Shown: positions 1 to 7,165 of the stretch, piece after piece
Layout: each line of letters starts with the position of its first letter
How positions within the stretch are numbered: the stretch's first letter is position 1
Translations under genes and position numbers: made by a program
From: Candidatus Bipolaricaulota bacterium
GTDB taxonomy: Bacteria; Bipolaricaulota; Bipolaricaulia; RBG-16-55-9; DRXL01
NCBI GenBank assembly: GCA_023512665.1
Contig: JAILZC010000017.1
Span: 1-9,580, forward strand
Reading direction: 5' to 3'
Length of the DNA: 9,580 bases
The notes under the pieces: model-generated
What the model was told of the DNA's origin: nothing
The model's input: only the letters and a program-made list of their open reading frames with translations
Databases searched by the model: none

Positions 1-2623
1 CGGTCACTTCCCGGACCAAGCGCCACTTGCGGGCGGTGGGGAACGCCGCTCCCCCCCGTCCCCGAAGCCCCGCCGTCGCCAGCGGGTCTTTCACCCCCTC
101 GACCAACAGATCACTGATCGCTCGATCTATCCGAATAAGCTCAGAATACGCCATTGCTACTGCGTCGCTCACCCGATCGGGGGACTCGTCGGTAGCTAGC
201 TTGATCAAGAGATCAACGTAGACGCTCTGGATCGCCCGTTGGAACGAGTCTGTGGGGGCTTTCTTGCTCAGCACGTCAGCCCAGATCGCGTCGGTAAAGC
301 TTATAAAGTGCTCAGCAAGCGTGTACGGGTTCTCTTCGTCGGAGCGATAGGCGTTGTCGCGGATGCGCAGCAGGCGCTCCGGCCAGAACGCCACCGTCAA
401 GACCGAAGCCCGCATCCCTGTGATCGAGTCGTGAATGGGGAAATGAAAGCGCAACCCATACTGCCAGCTTGAAGCCCAGTCCCACCAGCGTTCGCGCGGC
501 ATCTTGTCCAACAAGTGTTTGGGGAAACGCTTCGGGATTTCTGGACTGAACGCATCGAGCACGAAGCGCAGCGCGCGGCGCTGCTGCTCCGCAGGGAGAA
601 CTTTCAACGGCGTGAGCACGTCACCCTTGTGCGCGCGGGTCACTGACATCCCCCCCAGAGCTTTCACATAGCTGATATACCCGCGCATCTGCTGATAGAG
701 CAGGACGTTCACCGCACTGCGCAGCGGCCAATACTCAGCATCCTCGGCGATCACGCGCTCTTCGAGCCCTGGCCAGAGCCGCTCCACCAATCTCTGCAGG
801 TCTGTGTAGTACGCGATGGGATTGTCGCTCAGGTCCCACTGGGTGATCGCGGGATCGAGCGCGTAGGGGTAATTCCACGCGTCTTCATCAGTGCCGTAGA
901 GATGCTCGCGCTCGCCGTGTCGCTGGGCGATCGCTTGGAGTTCGGGGTGCGGCTGGAGCGTTTCGTTGCCCACGGGCTTGTAGCCCCATTGAATGGCCCA
1001 GATGTCATAGGGGCCCACGGTCGAGCTGTAATACTCCCCTTGGTGCTCGTGATCCGACGCGATATTCGGGGGATTATAGTCCATCACCGACGCGGTGATC
1101 CCGTGCTTTTGAGTGAAGCTTGGGTCATGGAGCTTCTCAAAGGGGGTGGCGAAGCTTGCTTTGAAGTTATGGCGTAGCCCCAGGGCGTGCCCTACTTCAT
1201 GCATAGTGAGCTCGCGCAGCGCCTTCCCGATGTACTCCAATGGTATCGGGCCGCCGGGAGCTGCACGGCCATCAGCTATGAGCGTCATGTTTAGTAACGC
1301 TATATGGGGCGCCATGCCCGCTTCGTAAGCGCAGAGCTTGCCCACGTCGTTGGGGTTGAAGAGCCGTGCTAGCTCGCGAGCTTGCTCCTCGTGCTCTATG
1401 AACGCTGTGGGGCTGTCCACCATGCGGAGATACTCGTTGGTGAGCGAGCGCACCCAATCAGCTGTAAAGAGAATATCCGCGTTCAGAATCTCCCCAGAGC
1501 GAGGGTCTACATCTGAGGGACCAATCGCAAAGACCGAGGAGACCGAGGGCATCCAGCGGATCGTCGAGTACCGAGCATCGCCGGGGTCCCAGTTGGGATC
1601 GTTGGGCTGGTCGAGCGCGAGAATGGCGTTCTTGAACCCCGCGGCTTCAAAAGCCTTGTTCCACGCCTCGACCCCTTCTTTGATGTATGGCCGAAACTCT
1701 TTGGGGATAGTGTTCTCCAGATAGAAGATAATCGGCTTGATGGGCTCCGAGAGCGGGGCGTAGGGGTCTTTCTTCTCCAAGCGCCAGCGATTGATGATGC
1801 GAACGGAGTTCGTTGGCTCGGTCTGGCGCTCGTAGTCTTTATACGTCGTGACGAAGTACCCCACGCGGTCGTCGGCCAGTCTCGGTTTCATCGGCTCTTC
1901 GGGGAGCGCGAGCACGCTGTAGTGCAGCGCGATGGGGAGAGTCTTTTCGTCTGGGAGAATCGCGAAGATTCTCTCCGGGACGTTCGTCAGTGGGGCCAAC
2001 GCTGCGAACATCAAGTCGGCTTCGATCTCGACATTTCTGGGAAACCCCTTCACAGACGAGATCGTGGAACGAGTGGGGTCGAGCCGGAAGCCCGTCTTGA
2101 AGATCGCCGGCAGATAGTCCGCTAAGTTGGGCCAGTCCGAGACGAAGAGCCCCGTAGCGTCAATCAAGTACCGTCCGGCAGCGTCATCGCGGGCGACGAT
2201 CGAGAACGAGCGACGCACCGAGTCGCGGAAGCCCAACTGCACCATCTTCTCCAGTGGGGTTCCCGGAGCAGCTCGAAAGTACGGATTGCGCGTGAGCAGC
2301 TCGATCTTGTCGTTACGCAGCCTGAACTGCAACAGATCCGAATCGAGCGGGTAGCCCGTCAAGAGGAACGACTCGCCGATACCGCGAGCCATCTGGACTA
2401 CGACCAGAAAATCTTTGCCGAAGTGACTTTGGGTGACTTCAAAGTAAAGCGTGCCGTCTCTCTTAAGATACGCGTTGAAGAACCCGGGGATAGCCTTCAT
2501 CTCGGCGGTGAACGCTTCGATGGGGCCTTTGGCCGGGGCTTCCTGGGAGACGAGGGAATAGTTCAACGCTATGGCCGATAGAACTAGTACGATCCCGAAT
2601 CCGAAAACTTTGCGAGCGCGCAT
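1..2623 (-). CDS. Secreted zinc-dependent metalloprotease, metzincin type (DUF5117/DUF4953-like), 3' end outside window
   Basis: Likely an exported zinc endopeptidase; its substrate is unknown. The frame is open from ATG at 2623 to the left edge (874 codons visible, no stop). Residues 2-5 are basic and about 6-20 are hydrophobic, followed by a small polar stretch: a typical Sec signal peptide. The catalytic motif HEVGHALGLRH lies at residues 475-485, which fits the metzincin pattern HExxHxxGxxH (zinc ligands H475, H479, H485; general base E476). A Met-turn-like VMDY at 513-516 sits about 30 residues later. Length and layout, with a long N-terminal region before the catalytic domain, fit the bacterial DUF5117 plus Met-zincin (DUF4953) family, usually about 800-900 residues. 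The start is supported by a perfect Shine-Dalgarno six bases upstream. The gene is divergent from the TetR-type regulator and may be functionally unrelated to the operon. Oddity: from about residue 852 the frame looks like NuoF rather than a protease C-terminus (separate entry). Confidence 0.9.
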   Translation of the reverse strand, partial: MRARKVFGFGIVLVLSAIALNYSLVSQEAPAKGPIEAFTAEMKAIPGFFNAYLKRDGTLYFEVTQSHFGKDFLVVVQMARGIGESFLLTGYPLDSDLLQFRLRNDKIELLTRNPYFRAAPGTPLEKMVQLGFRDSVRRSFSIVARDDAAGRYLIDATGLFVSDWPNLADYLPAIFKTGFRLDPTRSTISSVKGFPRNVEIEADLMFAALAPLTNVPERIFAILPDEKTLPIALHYSVLALPEEPMKPRLADDRVGYFVTTYKDYERQTEPTNSVRIINRWRLEKKDPYAPLSEPIKPIIFYLENTIPKEFRPYIKEGVEAWNKAFEAAGFKNAILALDQPNDPNWDPGDARYSTIRWMPSVSSVFAIGPSDVDPRSGEILNADILFTADWVRSLTNEYLRMVDSPTAFIEHEEQARELARLFNPNDVGKLCAYEAGMAPHIALLNMTLIADGRAAPGGPIPLEYIGKALRELTMHEVGHALGLRHNFKASFATPFEKLHDPSFTQKHGITASVMDYNPPNIASDHEHQGEYYSSTVGPYDIWAIQWGYKPVGNETLQPHPELQAIAQRHGEREHLYGTDEDAWNYPYALDPAITQWDLSDNPIAYYTDLQRLVERLWPGLEERVIAEDAEYWPLRSAVNVLLYQQMRGYISYVKALGGMSVTRAHKGDVLTPLKVLPAEQQRRALRFVLDAFSPEIPKRFPKHLLDKMPRERWWDWASSWQYGLRFHFPIHDSITGMRASVLTVAFWPERLLRIRDNAYRSDEENPYTLAEHFISFTDAIWADVLSKKAPTDSFQRAIQSVYVDLLIKLATDESPDRVSDAVAMAYSELIRIDRAISDLLVEGVKDPLATAGLRGRGGAAFPTARKWRLVREVT
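2..73 (-). other. NuoF-like FMN-loop segment at the end of the protease frame
   Basis: The last 24 visible codons of the protease frame contain GLRGRGGAAFPTARKW (residues 852-867). This nearly matches the glycine-rich motif GLRGRGGAGFPTGxKW, which is characteristic of the NADH/FMN-binding subunit NuoF and its relatives. The protease family would normally end at about this length, so the frame appears to pass from the protease C-terminus directly into an internal NuoF motif, without the N-terminal residues a NuoF would have. It could be a real fusion, a deletion joining two genes, or an assembly chimera. Only the motif is visible, because the window ends here. Confidence 0.5.
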
Positions 2624-2629
2624 ATCGCT

Positions 2630-2636
2630 CCTCCTT
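2630..2636 (-). promoter_or_regulatory. Shine-Dalgarno of the metalloprotease
   Basis: On the minus strand this reads AAGGAGG, a perfect anti-16S match, six bases before the ATG at 2623. It fixes the protease start and predicts efficient initiation. Confidence 0.85.
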
Positions 2637-2641
2637 TTCCA

Positions 2642-2693
2642 CTCACCCCTCTGTTCCCCTCTCCCTCAGAGGGGAGAGGGGGCTGAGGGTGAG
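2642..2693. repeat. GC-rich imperfect inverted repeat, possibly a dispersed element
   Basis: The inner arms CCCCTCTCCC (2656-2665) and GGGAGAGGGG (2672-2681) are perfect complements around a 6-base loop. The outer arms CTCACCC (2642-2648) and GGGTGAG (2687-2693) also pair, separated from the inner stem by unpaired stretches of 7 and 5 bases. Similar CCCTCTCCC/GGGAGAGGG palindromes occur as dispersed intergenic repeats in several bacterial genomes, from general knowledge. It lies between the divergent genes, with its inner edge 5 bases upstream of the protease Shine-Dalgarno. It would form a stem-loop in the protease 5' leader if transcription starts beyond it. It is badly placed to be a terminator for either gene. 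Copy number in this genome cannot be seen from one window. Confidence 0.65.
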
Positions 2694-2706
2694 ATCTCAA
2701 AGCGAT

Positions 2707-2712
2707 ATTGTA
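2707..2712 (-). promoter_or_regulatory. Possible -10 element for the metalloprotease
   Basis: The minus strand reads TACAAT, one mismatch from TATAAT, about 85 bases upstream of the protease ATG. I see no convincing -35 at the expected distance, so this is weak. If it is used, the inverted repeat at 2642-2693 would lie in the transcribed leader. Confidence 0.25.
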
Positions 2713-2729
2713 AGAGAAATCGTCGCTGC

Positions 2730-2739
2730 GCGCTAGCGC
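2730..2739. promoter_or_regulatory. Perfect 10-bp palindrome in the divergent promoter region (possible operator)
   Basis: GCGCTAGCGC is a perfect palindrome directly next to the candidate -35 of the regulator gene. It also lies inside a looser inverted pair, CTGCG at 2726-2730 and CGCAG at 2745-2749. The position would suit autoregulation, but a GC-rich 10-mer palindrome can occur by chance. It does not resemble the palindrome at 4037-4056. Confidence 0.25.
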
Positions 2740-2740
2740 C

Positions 2741-2769
2741 TTGACGCAGTGGCTCAAGCAGCGTAGCAT
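2741..2769 (+). promoter_or_regulatory. Candidate sigma-70-type promoter for the TetR-type regulator
   Basis: TTGACG (2741-2746) and TAGCAT (2764-2769) are separated by 17 bases; the -35 has one mismatch and the -10 two. Transcription would start only a few bases before the ATG at 2781, giving a leaderless or very short-leader mRNA. This fits the absence of a clear Shine-Dalgarno before that start. Confidence 0.4.
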
Positions 2770-2780
2770 AGGTATCAGCG

Positions 2781-4034
2781 ATGATGAAGATCAGGCGTTC
2801 TCCTTCGACTGAGCGCGGTACAGCAACGTATGAAGCGTTGTTGCGTGCTGGCGCCAGCGTCTTTAGTCGTCGTGGCTTCCGTCAGGCGAGTGTTGCTGAA
2901 ATCTGCCGACGCAGCCGCGTCGCCAACGGCACGTTCTATCAGTACTTTCCCGATAAAGAACAGCTCTTTCTCACGCTCATCGAGCGCCTGACCCATCATC
3001 TCCAGATGCGTCTCAAGGCGAGTGTCGTTCCCACAGCCCCAGCCATAGAGCAACTTCAGTCAGCTCTGCGGACCCATCTCAAGTTCATTGATTCTCAGAC
3101 TGCGCTCTATCGGGTCTTCCGCGAGGCGGAGTTCATCCACACGGGACTTCCCAAACGGCTCTATGGCCAGCTCGCCCAGTTCTATCAAGAGATTCTCCAA
3201 ACCGGGCAAAGCCAAGGGCAACTCCGTCGTCTCGATCCAGAGACTGTTTCATTTTCTCTCATTGGGATGGCTGAGTTCCTCGCACTGCGGTATATCTTCT
3301 GGGGGCGTGGACTTCCCCCGCGCGTCTGGAGCACTCTCGCCGATCTTATCGCTCATGGCATAAGCACTCAGCAGCCGATCGCTCCAGGGGAGCCATCTCC
3401 CTCGCCAATGCCAGACACACACATTGCGGAGCCCTCCCAAGGACAACAGACACGGGCGCGTCTGCTAGAAGCAGCTGAAGAAGAGTTCGGGCAGAAGGGC
3501 TTCTACGAAGCCCAGATCGTGGACATCACGCGACGCGCGGGCGTGGCCCACGGGACGTTCTATACGTACTTCCCCAGCAAAGAGGCGATCTTTGTCGAGC
3601 TCGTTCGCGAGATTAATGCCCAACTGCGGGCGCGGTTGCGCGCGGCCATCGCGGGCTTGCAAGACCGTCGCCAGATTGAGTGTGCGGGTTTCCGCGCGTT
3701 CTTCGAGTTCATCCACAAGCACCCCAAAGCCTATCGTATCGTGCGAGAAGCCGAGTTCGTCGGCTCACCCAAGAATGCTGCCGGACGATGGTATTACGAG
3801 CGGCTCGCCCAAGGGTATATCCCGGCGCTGGAGGACGCTATCGTCGCCGGTCAGATACGCGCGCTTGACCCCGAGGCCCTCGCCTACGCCCTGATGGGAA
3901 TTGGACACTTCATCGGGATACGCTGGGCCCTCTGGGAGCAGCGAGCCGTCCCCAATTCCGTCTTTGAGAGCATGATGGACTTCATTCTCCACGGCCTGAT
4001 TCCACTTGACAGACAAGGGTCTTTAGATTCATAA
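2781..4034 (+). CDS. Tandem double TetR/AcrR-family transcriptional regulator
   Basis: A cytoplasmic DNA-binding regulator of 417 residues, about twice the usual TetR length (roughly 200). It holds two complete repressor units. The first N-terminal helix-turn-helix is at about 16-62, with the signature VANGTFYQYFPDKE. The second is at about 225-271, with VAHGTFYTYFPSKE. Each is followed by a matching ligand/dimerisation domain: YRVFREAEFI (110-119) pairs with YRIVREAEFV (318-327), LRRLDPE (148-154) with IRALDPE (359-365), and both units end with a similar helix (DLIAHGI, DFILHGL). A linker rich in Pro, Ser and Gln (about 196-222) joins them. This indicates an internal duplication of a whole TetR gene. 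It lies directly upstream of the catabolic-type operon, so it likely represses it in response to an acid or acyl-CoA ligand. Start: two adjacent ATG codons (2781, 2784); no strong ribosome binding site decides between them. Confidence 0.93.
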   Translation: MMKIRRSPSTERGTATYEALLRAGASVFSRRGFRQASVAEICRRSRVANGTFYQYFPDKEQLFLTLIERLTHHLQMRLKASVVPTAPAIEQLQSALRTHLKFIDSQTALYRVFREAEFIHTGLPKRLYGQLAQFYQEILQTGQSQGQLRRLDPETVSFSLIGMAEFLALRYIFWGRGLPPRVWSTLADLIAHGISTQQPIAPGEPSPSPMPDTHIAEPSQGQQTRARLLEAAEEEFGQKGFYEAQIVDITRRAGVAHGTFYTYFPSKEAIFVELVREINAQLRARLRAAIAGLQDRRQIECAGFRAFFEFIHKHPKAYRIVREAEFVGSPKNAAGRWYYERLAQGYIPALEDAIVAGQIRALDPEALAYALMGIGHFIGIRWALWEQRAVPNSVFESMMDFILHGLIPLDRQGSLDS

Positions 4035-4035
4035 T
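4006..4035 (+). promoter_or_regulatory. Candidate operon promoter overlapping the end of the regulator gene
   Basis: A perfect -35 TTGACA (4006-4011) is followed after 18 bases by CATAAT (4030-4035), one mismatch from TATAAT. The -10 covers the regulator's stop codon (4032-4034). Transcription would start near 4042, inside the palindrome at 4037-4056, giving a leader of about 35 bases to the ATG at 4077. The operon could therefore be transcribed separately from the regulator. Confidence 0.55.
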
Positions 4036-4036
4036 A

Positions 4037-4056
4037 ATATGAGAGCTGAATCATAT
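4037..4056. promoter_or_regulatory. Candidate TetR-type operator (ATATGA-N8-TCATAT)
   Basis: Two perfect 6-base inverted arms, ATATGA (4037-4042) and TCATAT (4051-4056), are separated by 8 bases. They lie just downstream of the candidate -10 and over the predicted transcription start. Size, symmetry and position are typical of a repressor operator, and the gene immediately upstream encodes a double TetR protein. The short AT-rich arms could also arise by chance in an AT-rich gap. Confidence 0.5.
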
Positions 4057-4076
4057 ATCACAAAACGGGGGGCGCG

Positions 4077-4871
4077 ATGCCCACAGCGCACGTCAACGGG
4101 GTGAAGCTCTACTACGAGACACATGGGCGGGGGGAGGCGCTGCTCTTGATTGCGGGGATTGGCTATGGCACGTGGCTGTGGGCCAAGCAGATCCCGGAGC
4201 TCTCCAAAGATTTTTCTCTCATCGCGTTTGACAACCGCGGCGTGGGGCGCTCCGACAAGCCCGATAGCGAGTACACCGTCTCACTTCTGGCAAGCGACGC
4301 CTATGAGCTGCTGCGTGCGCTGAACGTGGAGCGAGCTCATATCTTGGGGATCTCTTTGGGGGGATTCATCGCGCAGCAGCTTGCGCTCGATCACCCGGAG
4401 ATTATCAATAAACTTATTCTCTGTTCGACGTCGTTTGGGGGGCCCAATATGATCCTCCCCAAGGGAGAAATCCTACAGTTTATGGCCTTTGGCGCCGGAA
4501 AAGAGACGTTTCAGCGCGGGCTGGAGCTGGCGTTCTCCCCAGAATACTTGGCAAAAAACCCCGTCGCGCAGATCACCGCGCCGATTCGCCGCAACCCCCA
4601 GCCGCGCTATGCGTATCTGCGCCAGTTCATGGCCCCGATCACTTTCAATGGCGAGCCCTATCTGCATAAGCTCACCATGCCGGTGCTCGTCATGGCCGGC
4701 GAGGCCGATCGCGTCGTTCCCGTCGAGAATAGCCGACTCTTGGCAACTCGGCTTCCCAACGCTCGACTCGTCACATTCCCCAACGCTGGGCACCTCTTCG
4801 TGGTCGAGCGCGCTGACGAAGTCAACAGAATTATTCTAGACTTTCTGAAAGGGGGCTCTTCCCATGCGTGA
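4077..4871 (+). CDS. Alpha/beta-fold hydrolase (first of two in the operon)
   Basis: A cytoplasmic hydrolase of 264 residues, the usual length for the single-domain family, probably cleaving an ester, thioester, lactone or C-C bond. Visible features are the oxyanion-region stretch around IAGIGYGTW (25-33), FDNRGVGRSDKP (51-62), the nucleophile elbow GISLGG with S93, acid D211 in AGEADRVVP, and the catalytic H239 in NAGHLFVVE. The order matches the 3-oxoadipate enol-lactonase/MhpC-like branch, but the substrate cannot be read from these motifs. It is the first gene of the operon, starting 42 bases after the regulator stop behind a G-rich ribosome binding site (GGGGGG, about 4067-4072). Its end overlaps the ligase start by 8 bases, indicating translational coupling. 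It is a paralogue of the hydrolase at 8183-8977. No signal peptide is seen. Confidence 0.9.
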   Translation: MPTAHVNGVKLYYETHGRGEALLLIAGIGYGTWLWAKQIPELSKDFSLIAFDNRGVGRSDKPDSEYTVSLLASDAYELLRALNVERAHILGISLGGFIAQQLALDHPEIINKLILCSTSFGGPNMILPKGEILQFMAFGAGKETFQRGLELAFSPEYLAKNPVAQITAPIRRNPQPRYAYLRQFMAPITFNGEPYLHKLTMPVLVMAGEADRVVPVENSRLLATRLPNARLVTFPNAGHLFVVERADEVNRIILDFLKGGSSHA

Positions 4872-6423
4872 CTATGAGCTCTCGTGGGTCGGAGATTGGT
4901 CTGGGCGTCGCGCCATGCTCACCCCGACGCGCGAAGCCCTCTACGATGCTACGGAGAACCGGCGCTTCACGTATGCTGATCTCGATGAGCGGGCCAACCG
5001 CGTGGGCACGTATCTGATAGAAAAACTGAACTTACAGAAGGGCGACGTCGTCTCGTTCCTCTCGCGCAATCGCGTTGAGCCTATAGACCTCTACTTTGCC
5101 ACGGGCAAGATCGGTCTGATCTTAGCCCCGCTCAGCTAAAGGCTCGGCGCCCCGGAGCTCAATCATCTCTTGTCGCGAATTCGCCCCAAAGCGTTCTTCT
5201 ACGAAGAGCACTTTCAATCTCTCGTCGCGAAGCTCGAGTTCCCCGATTCGGTCAAGACGAAGATTGCCTTCGGCTCTAGAGATTCACAGTACGAGCGCGT
5301 CGTGCTCCAGACATCTCCCAAGTCCGTCAATCGCCCCAAATCCATGAACGATATACACTTATATATTCACACCGGGGGCACGACGGGACTGCCCAAGATC
5401 TGTCTTATCAGCTATCGCCAGATGCTCTGGAACTCCTTCAACATCCTAGTCTCTGGGGGAGGGCAGCACGGCATCAATCAAAAAGAGCTTCTGACTTTCC
5501 CACTCTTTCACATCGGCGGTTGGAACACCGTCACGCCCGTCTTTCACATCGGGGGGCACGTCACGATGATTCGCGAATTCAACCCCGATCTTATTTTAGA
5601 GCTAATCGAACGCGAGAGAATTACGCACTTTGGCGGCGTCGAAGCGATGCTGCGGATGATCGCCAAAAGCCTGCGCTTCGCCCAGACGGATCTCTCGTCT
5701 TTAGAGTATATCTCATCAGCAGGGGCGCCGTGCTCTGCGGAAGTGATGCGCCCCTTCTGGGAGCGCGGCATCCCTCTCACCCAGTCCTATGGGCTCACGG
5801 AGGGAGGGCCATCGAACTTCTTCTTCGTCCCTGTAGGGCGCGATTGGCAGACTATTAAAGAGAAATCTCAGAGCATCGGGTTCCCCATGTTTCACTGTGA
5901 GTACAAGATCGTTGACCCCAAGACGGGACAACCCGTCGCGGTGGGGGAGATGGGCGAGCTGTGGTTCCGCGGGCCCCATACGTTTGAGGGCTATCTCAAT
6001 GATCCAGAAAAAACTCAAAAAGTCTTGGACAGCGAGGGCTGGGTGCATTCGGGGGATTTAGCCCGCCAAGACGAAGAAGGCTTCGTCTATATTATGGGCC
6101 GCGTGGACGATATGTATATCTCTGGGGGCGAGAACATCTGCCCTGAAGAAGTCGAGCGGGTGGTGGTGCAATATCCGGGGATCGCCCAAGTTGCCGTCGT
6201 GGGCGTCCCTGATGAGCAGTGGGGCAAGGTGGGCCTAGCAGCAATCGTGCTCAAGCCAGGGGTATCCGTGAGCGAGGACGAACTGAAGAAATTCTGTCGC
6301 GAGCAGCTTGGGGGCTTCAGGGTACCTAAGTATTTTAAGTTCGTGACGGAGCTGCCCTTAAGTGGGCCGGGCAAAGTCAACCGTAAGATCTTACGAGAGA
6401 AATTCTTAAAGGGGGAACTATGA
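4864..6423 (+). pseudogene. AMP-forming acyl-CoA synthetase (ANL superfamily) interrupted by one in-frame TAA
   Basis: The full frame of 519 codons before its own TGA encodes an acyl-CoA ligase, which would activate a carboxylic acid via an acyl-adenylate to its CoA thioester. Codon 92 (5137-5139) is TAA. The frame then continues uninterrupted: LAPLS, stop, RLGAPELNHLL matches the family pattern where an aromatic residue (often Tyr or Trp) precedes RL. Everything downstream looks intact: P-loop TGGTTGLPK (170-178, with Gly where Ser is usual), YGLTE (309-313), SGDL with D398, GRVDDMYISGGENI with R413, and the C-terminal GPGKVNRKIL with catalytic K504. An independent downstream product would have to start at a non-ATG codon such as TTG 5170, with poor ribosome binding, and would lack about 100 N-terminal residues. 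One Tyr-to-stop change, a sequencing error or readthrough all fit. Upstream the gene overlaps the hydrolase by 8 bases; downstream it overlaps the SDR gene by ATGA. Confidence 0.88.
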
Positions 6424-7163
6424 AGCGTCTGGAGAACAAAGTGGCGATCATCACGGGATCGGGTCGGGGGATCGGGCGCGAGACGGCGTTGCTCTTTGCG
6501 CAAGAGGGCGCTCGCATCGTGGTCAGCGATATTGACTCAGCAGCGGGAGAGCAGACAGCGACGGAGATTCGCAGGGCTGGCGGTACAGCGATCTTTGTCC
6601 GCGCTGATGTCTCCCAGAGAGCCGATGCCCAAGTGCTCGCAGATACTACAGTAGGCGAGTTCGGACGCATTGACATCTTAGTCAACAACGCGGGAATTCT
6701 CCGAGATGCGACGCTCTTGAAAATGACCGAAGAGCAGTTCGATCAAGTGATCGCAGTCAATCTCAAGGGAGTCTTCAACTGCACCCAAGCGGTCGCGCCG
6801 GTTATGATCCAACAGGGGCAGGGCAAGATCATCAACGTCAGCTCCGTGGTCGCGCTCTACGGGAACTTCGGGCAGACCAATTACGTCGCGGCCAAATCCG
6901 GGGTGATCGGGATGACGAAAGTATGGGCGCGGGAGCTGGGGCGCAAGGGCATCTGCGTCAATGCCGTCTGTCCGGGGTTTATCTCGACGGAGATGGTCAA
7001 GAGCGTTCCTGAAAAGATCTTATCAGCGATGAAGGAGAAGGTCCCGCTGGGGCGCCTAGGCGAGCCAAAAGAAGTCGCGCAGCTCTTCCTCTTCTTAGCA
7101 TCAGATGAGTCTAATTATATCAATGGCGCTGTGATCAGCATTGATGGAGGGATTACTGTCTAA
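6420..7163 (+). CDS. Short-chain dehydrogenase/reductase, FabG-like 3-oxoacyl reductase / 3-hydroxyacyl dehydrogenase
   Basis: A classical SDR of 247 residues, the normal FabG length, interconverting a hydroxy and a keto group, probably on an acyl-CoA or acyl-ACP. Visible features: cofactor motif TGSGRGIG (12-19), NNAG (89-92), N114, and the catalytic set S142, Y155 and K159 in the YVAAK context. CPGFISTEM follows at about 184. The second beta strand ends in an acidic residue (D37), which in this family usually favours NAD(H) over NADP(H). That suggests an oxidative, catabolic role rather than fatty acid synthesis. The start overlaps the ligase stop as ATGA, with GGGGGA upstream (6411-6416). 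The TAA stop is 2 bases from the next start, so the genes are translationally coupled. The exact substrate is not visible. Confidence 0.92.
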   Translation: MKRLENKVAIITGSGRGIGRETALLFAQEGARIVVSDIDSAAGEQTATEIRRAGGTAIFVRADVSQRADAQVLADTTVGEFGRIDILVNNAGILRDATLLKMTEEQFDQVIAVNLKGVFNCTQAVAPVMIQQGQGKIINVSSVVALYGNFGQTNYVAAKSGVIGMTKVWARELGRKGICVNAVCPGFISTEMVKSVPEKILSAMKEKVPLGRLGEPKEVAQLFLFLASDESNYINGAVISIDGGITV

Positions 7164-7165
7164 CT

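Noticed and set aside
1338..1724. Plus-strand open frame of 128 codons
   Set aside because: It lies antisense to the well-supported metalloprotease coding region and its composition matches no recognisable family; a shadow frame.
2642..2693. Bidirectional transcription terminator
   Set aside because: It lies between the 5' ends of two divergent genes, with no gene ending there and no clear U-tract after the stem.
5137..5139. Codon reassignment (TAA read as an amino acid) as a genome-wide code change
   Set aside because: TAA closes the SDR gene 2 bases before the next start and also closes the TetR-type regulator gene, so it works as a normal stop here.
5170..6423. Separate gene starting at TTG 5170
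   Set aside because: It is in the same frame as the upstream 91-codon piece, and the joined sequence matches one acyl-CoA synthetase. It has only a poorly spaced GGAG and begins inside the N-terminal domain, so it is treated as the second part of an interrupted gene.
6087..6503. Minus-strand open frame of 138 codons
   Set aside because: It is antisense to the ligase C-terminus and the SDR start, which carry intact motifs; a shadow frame.
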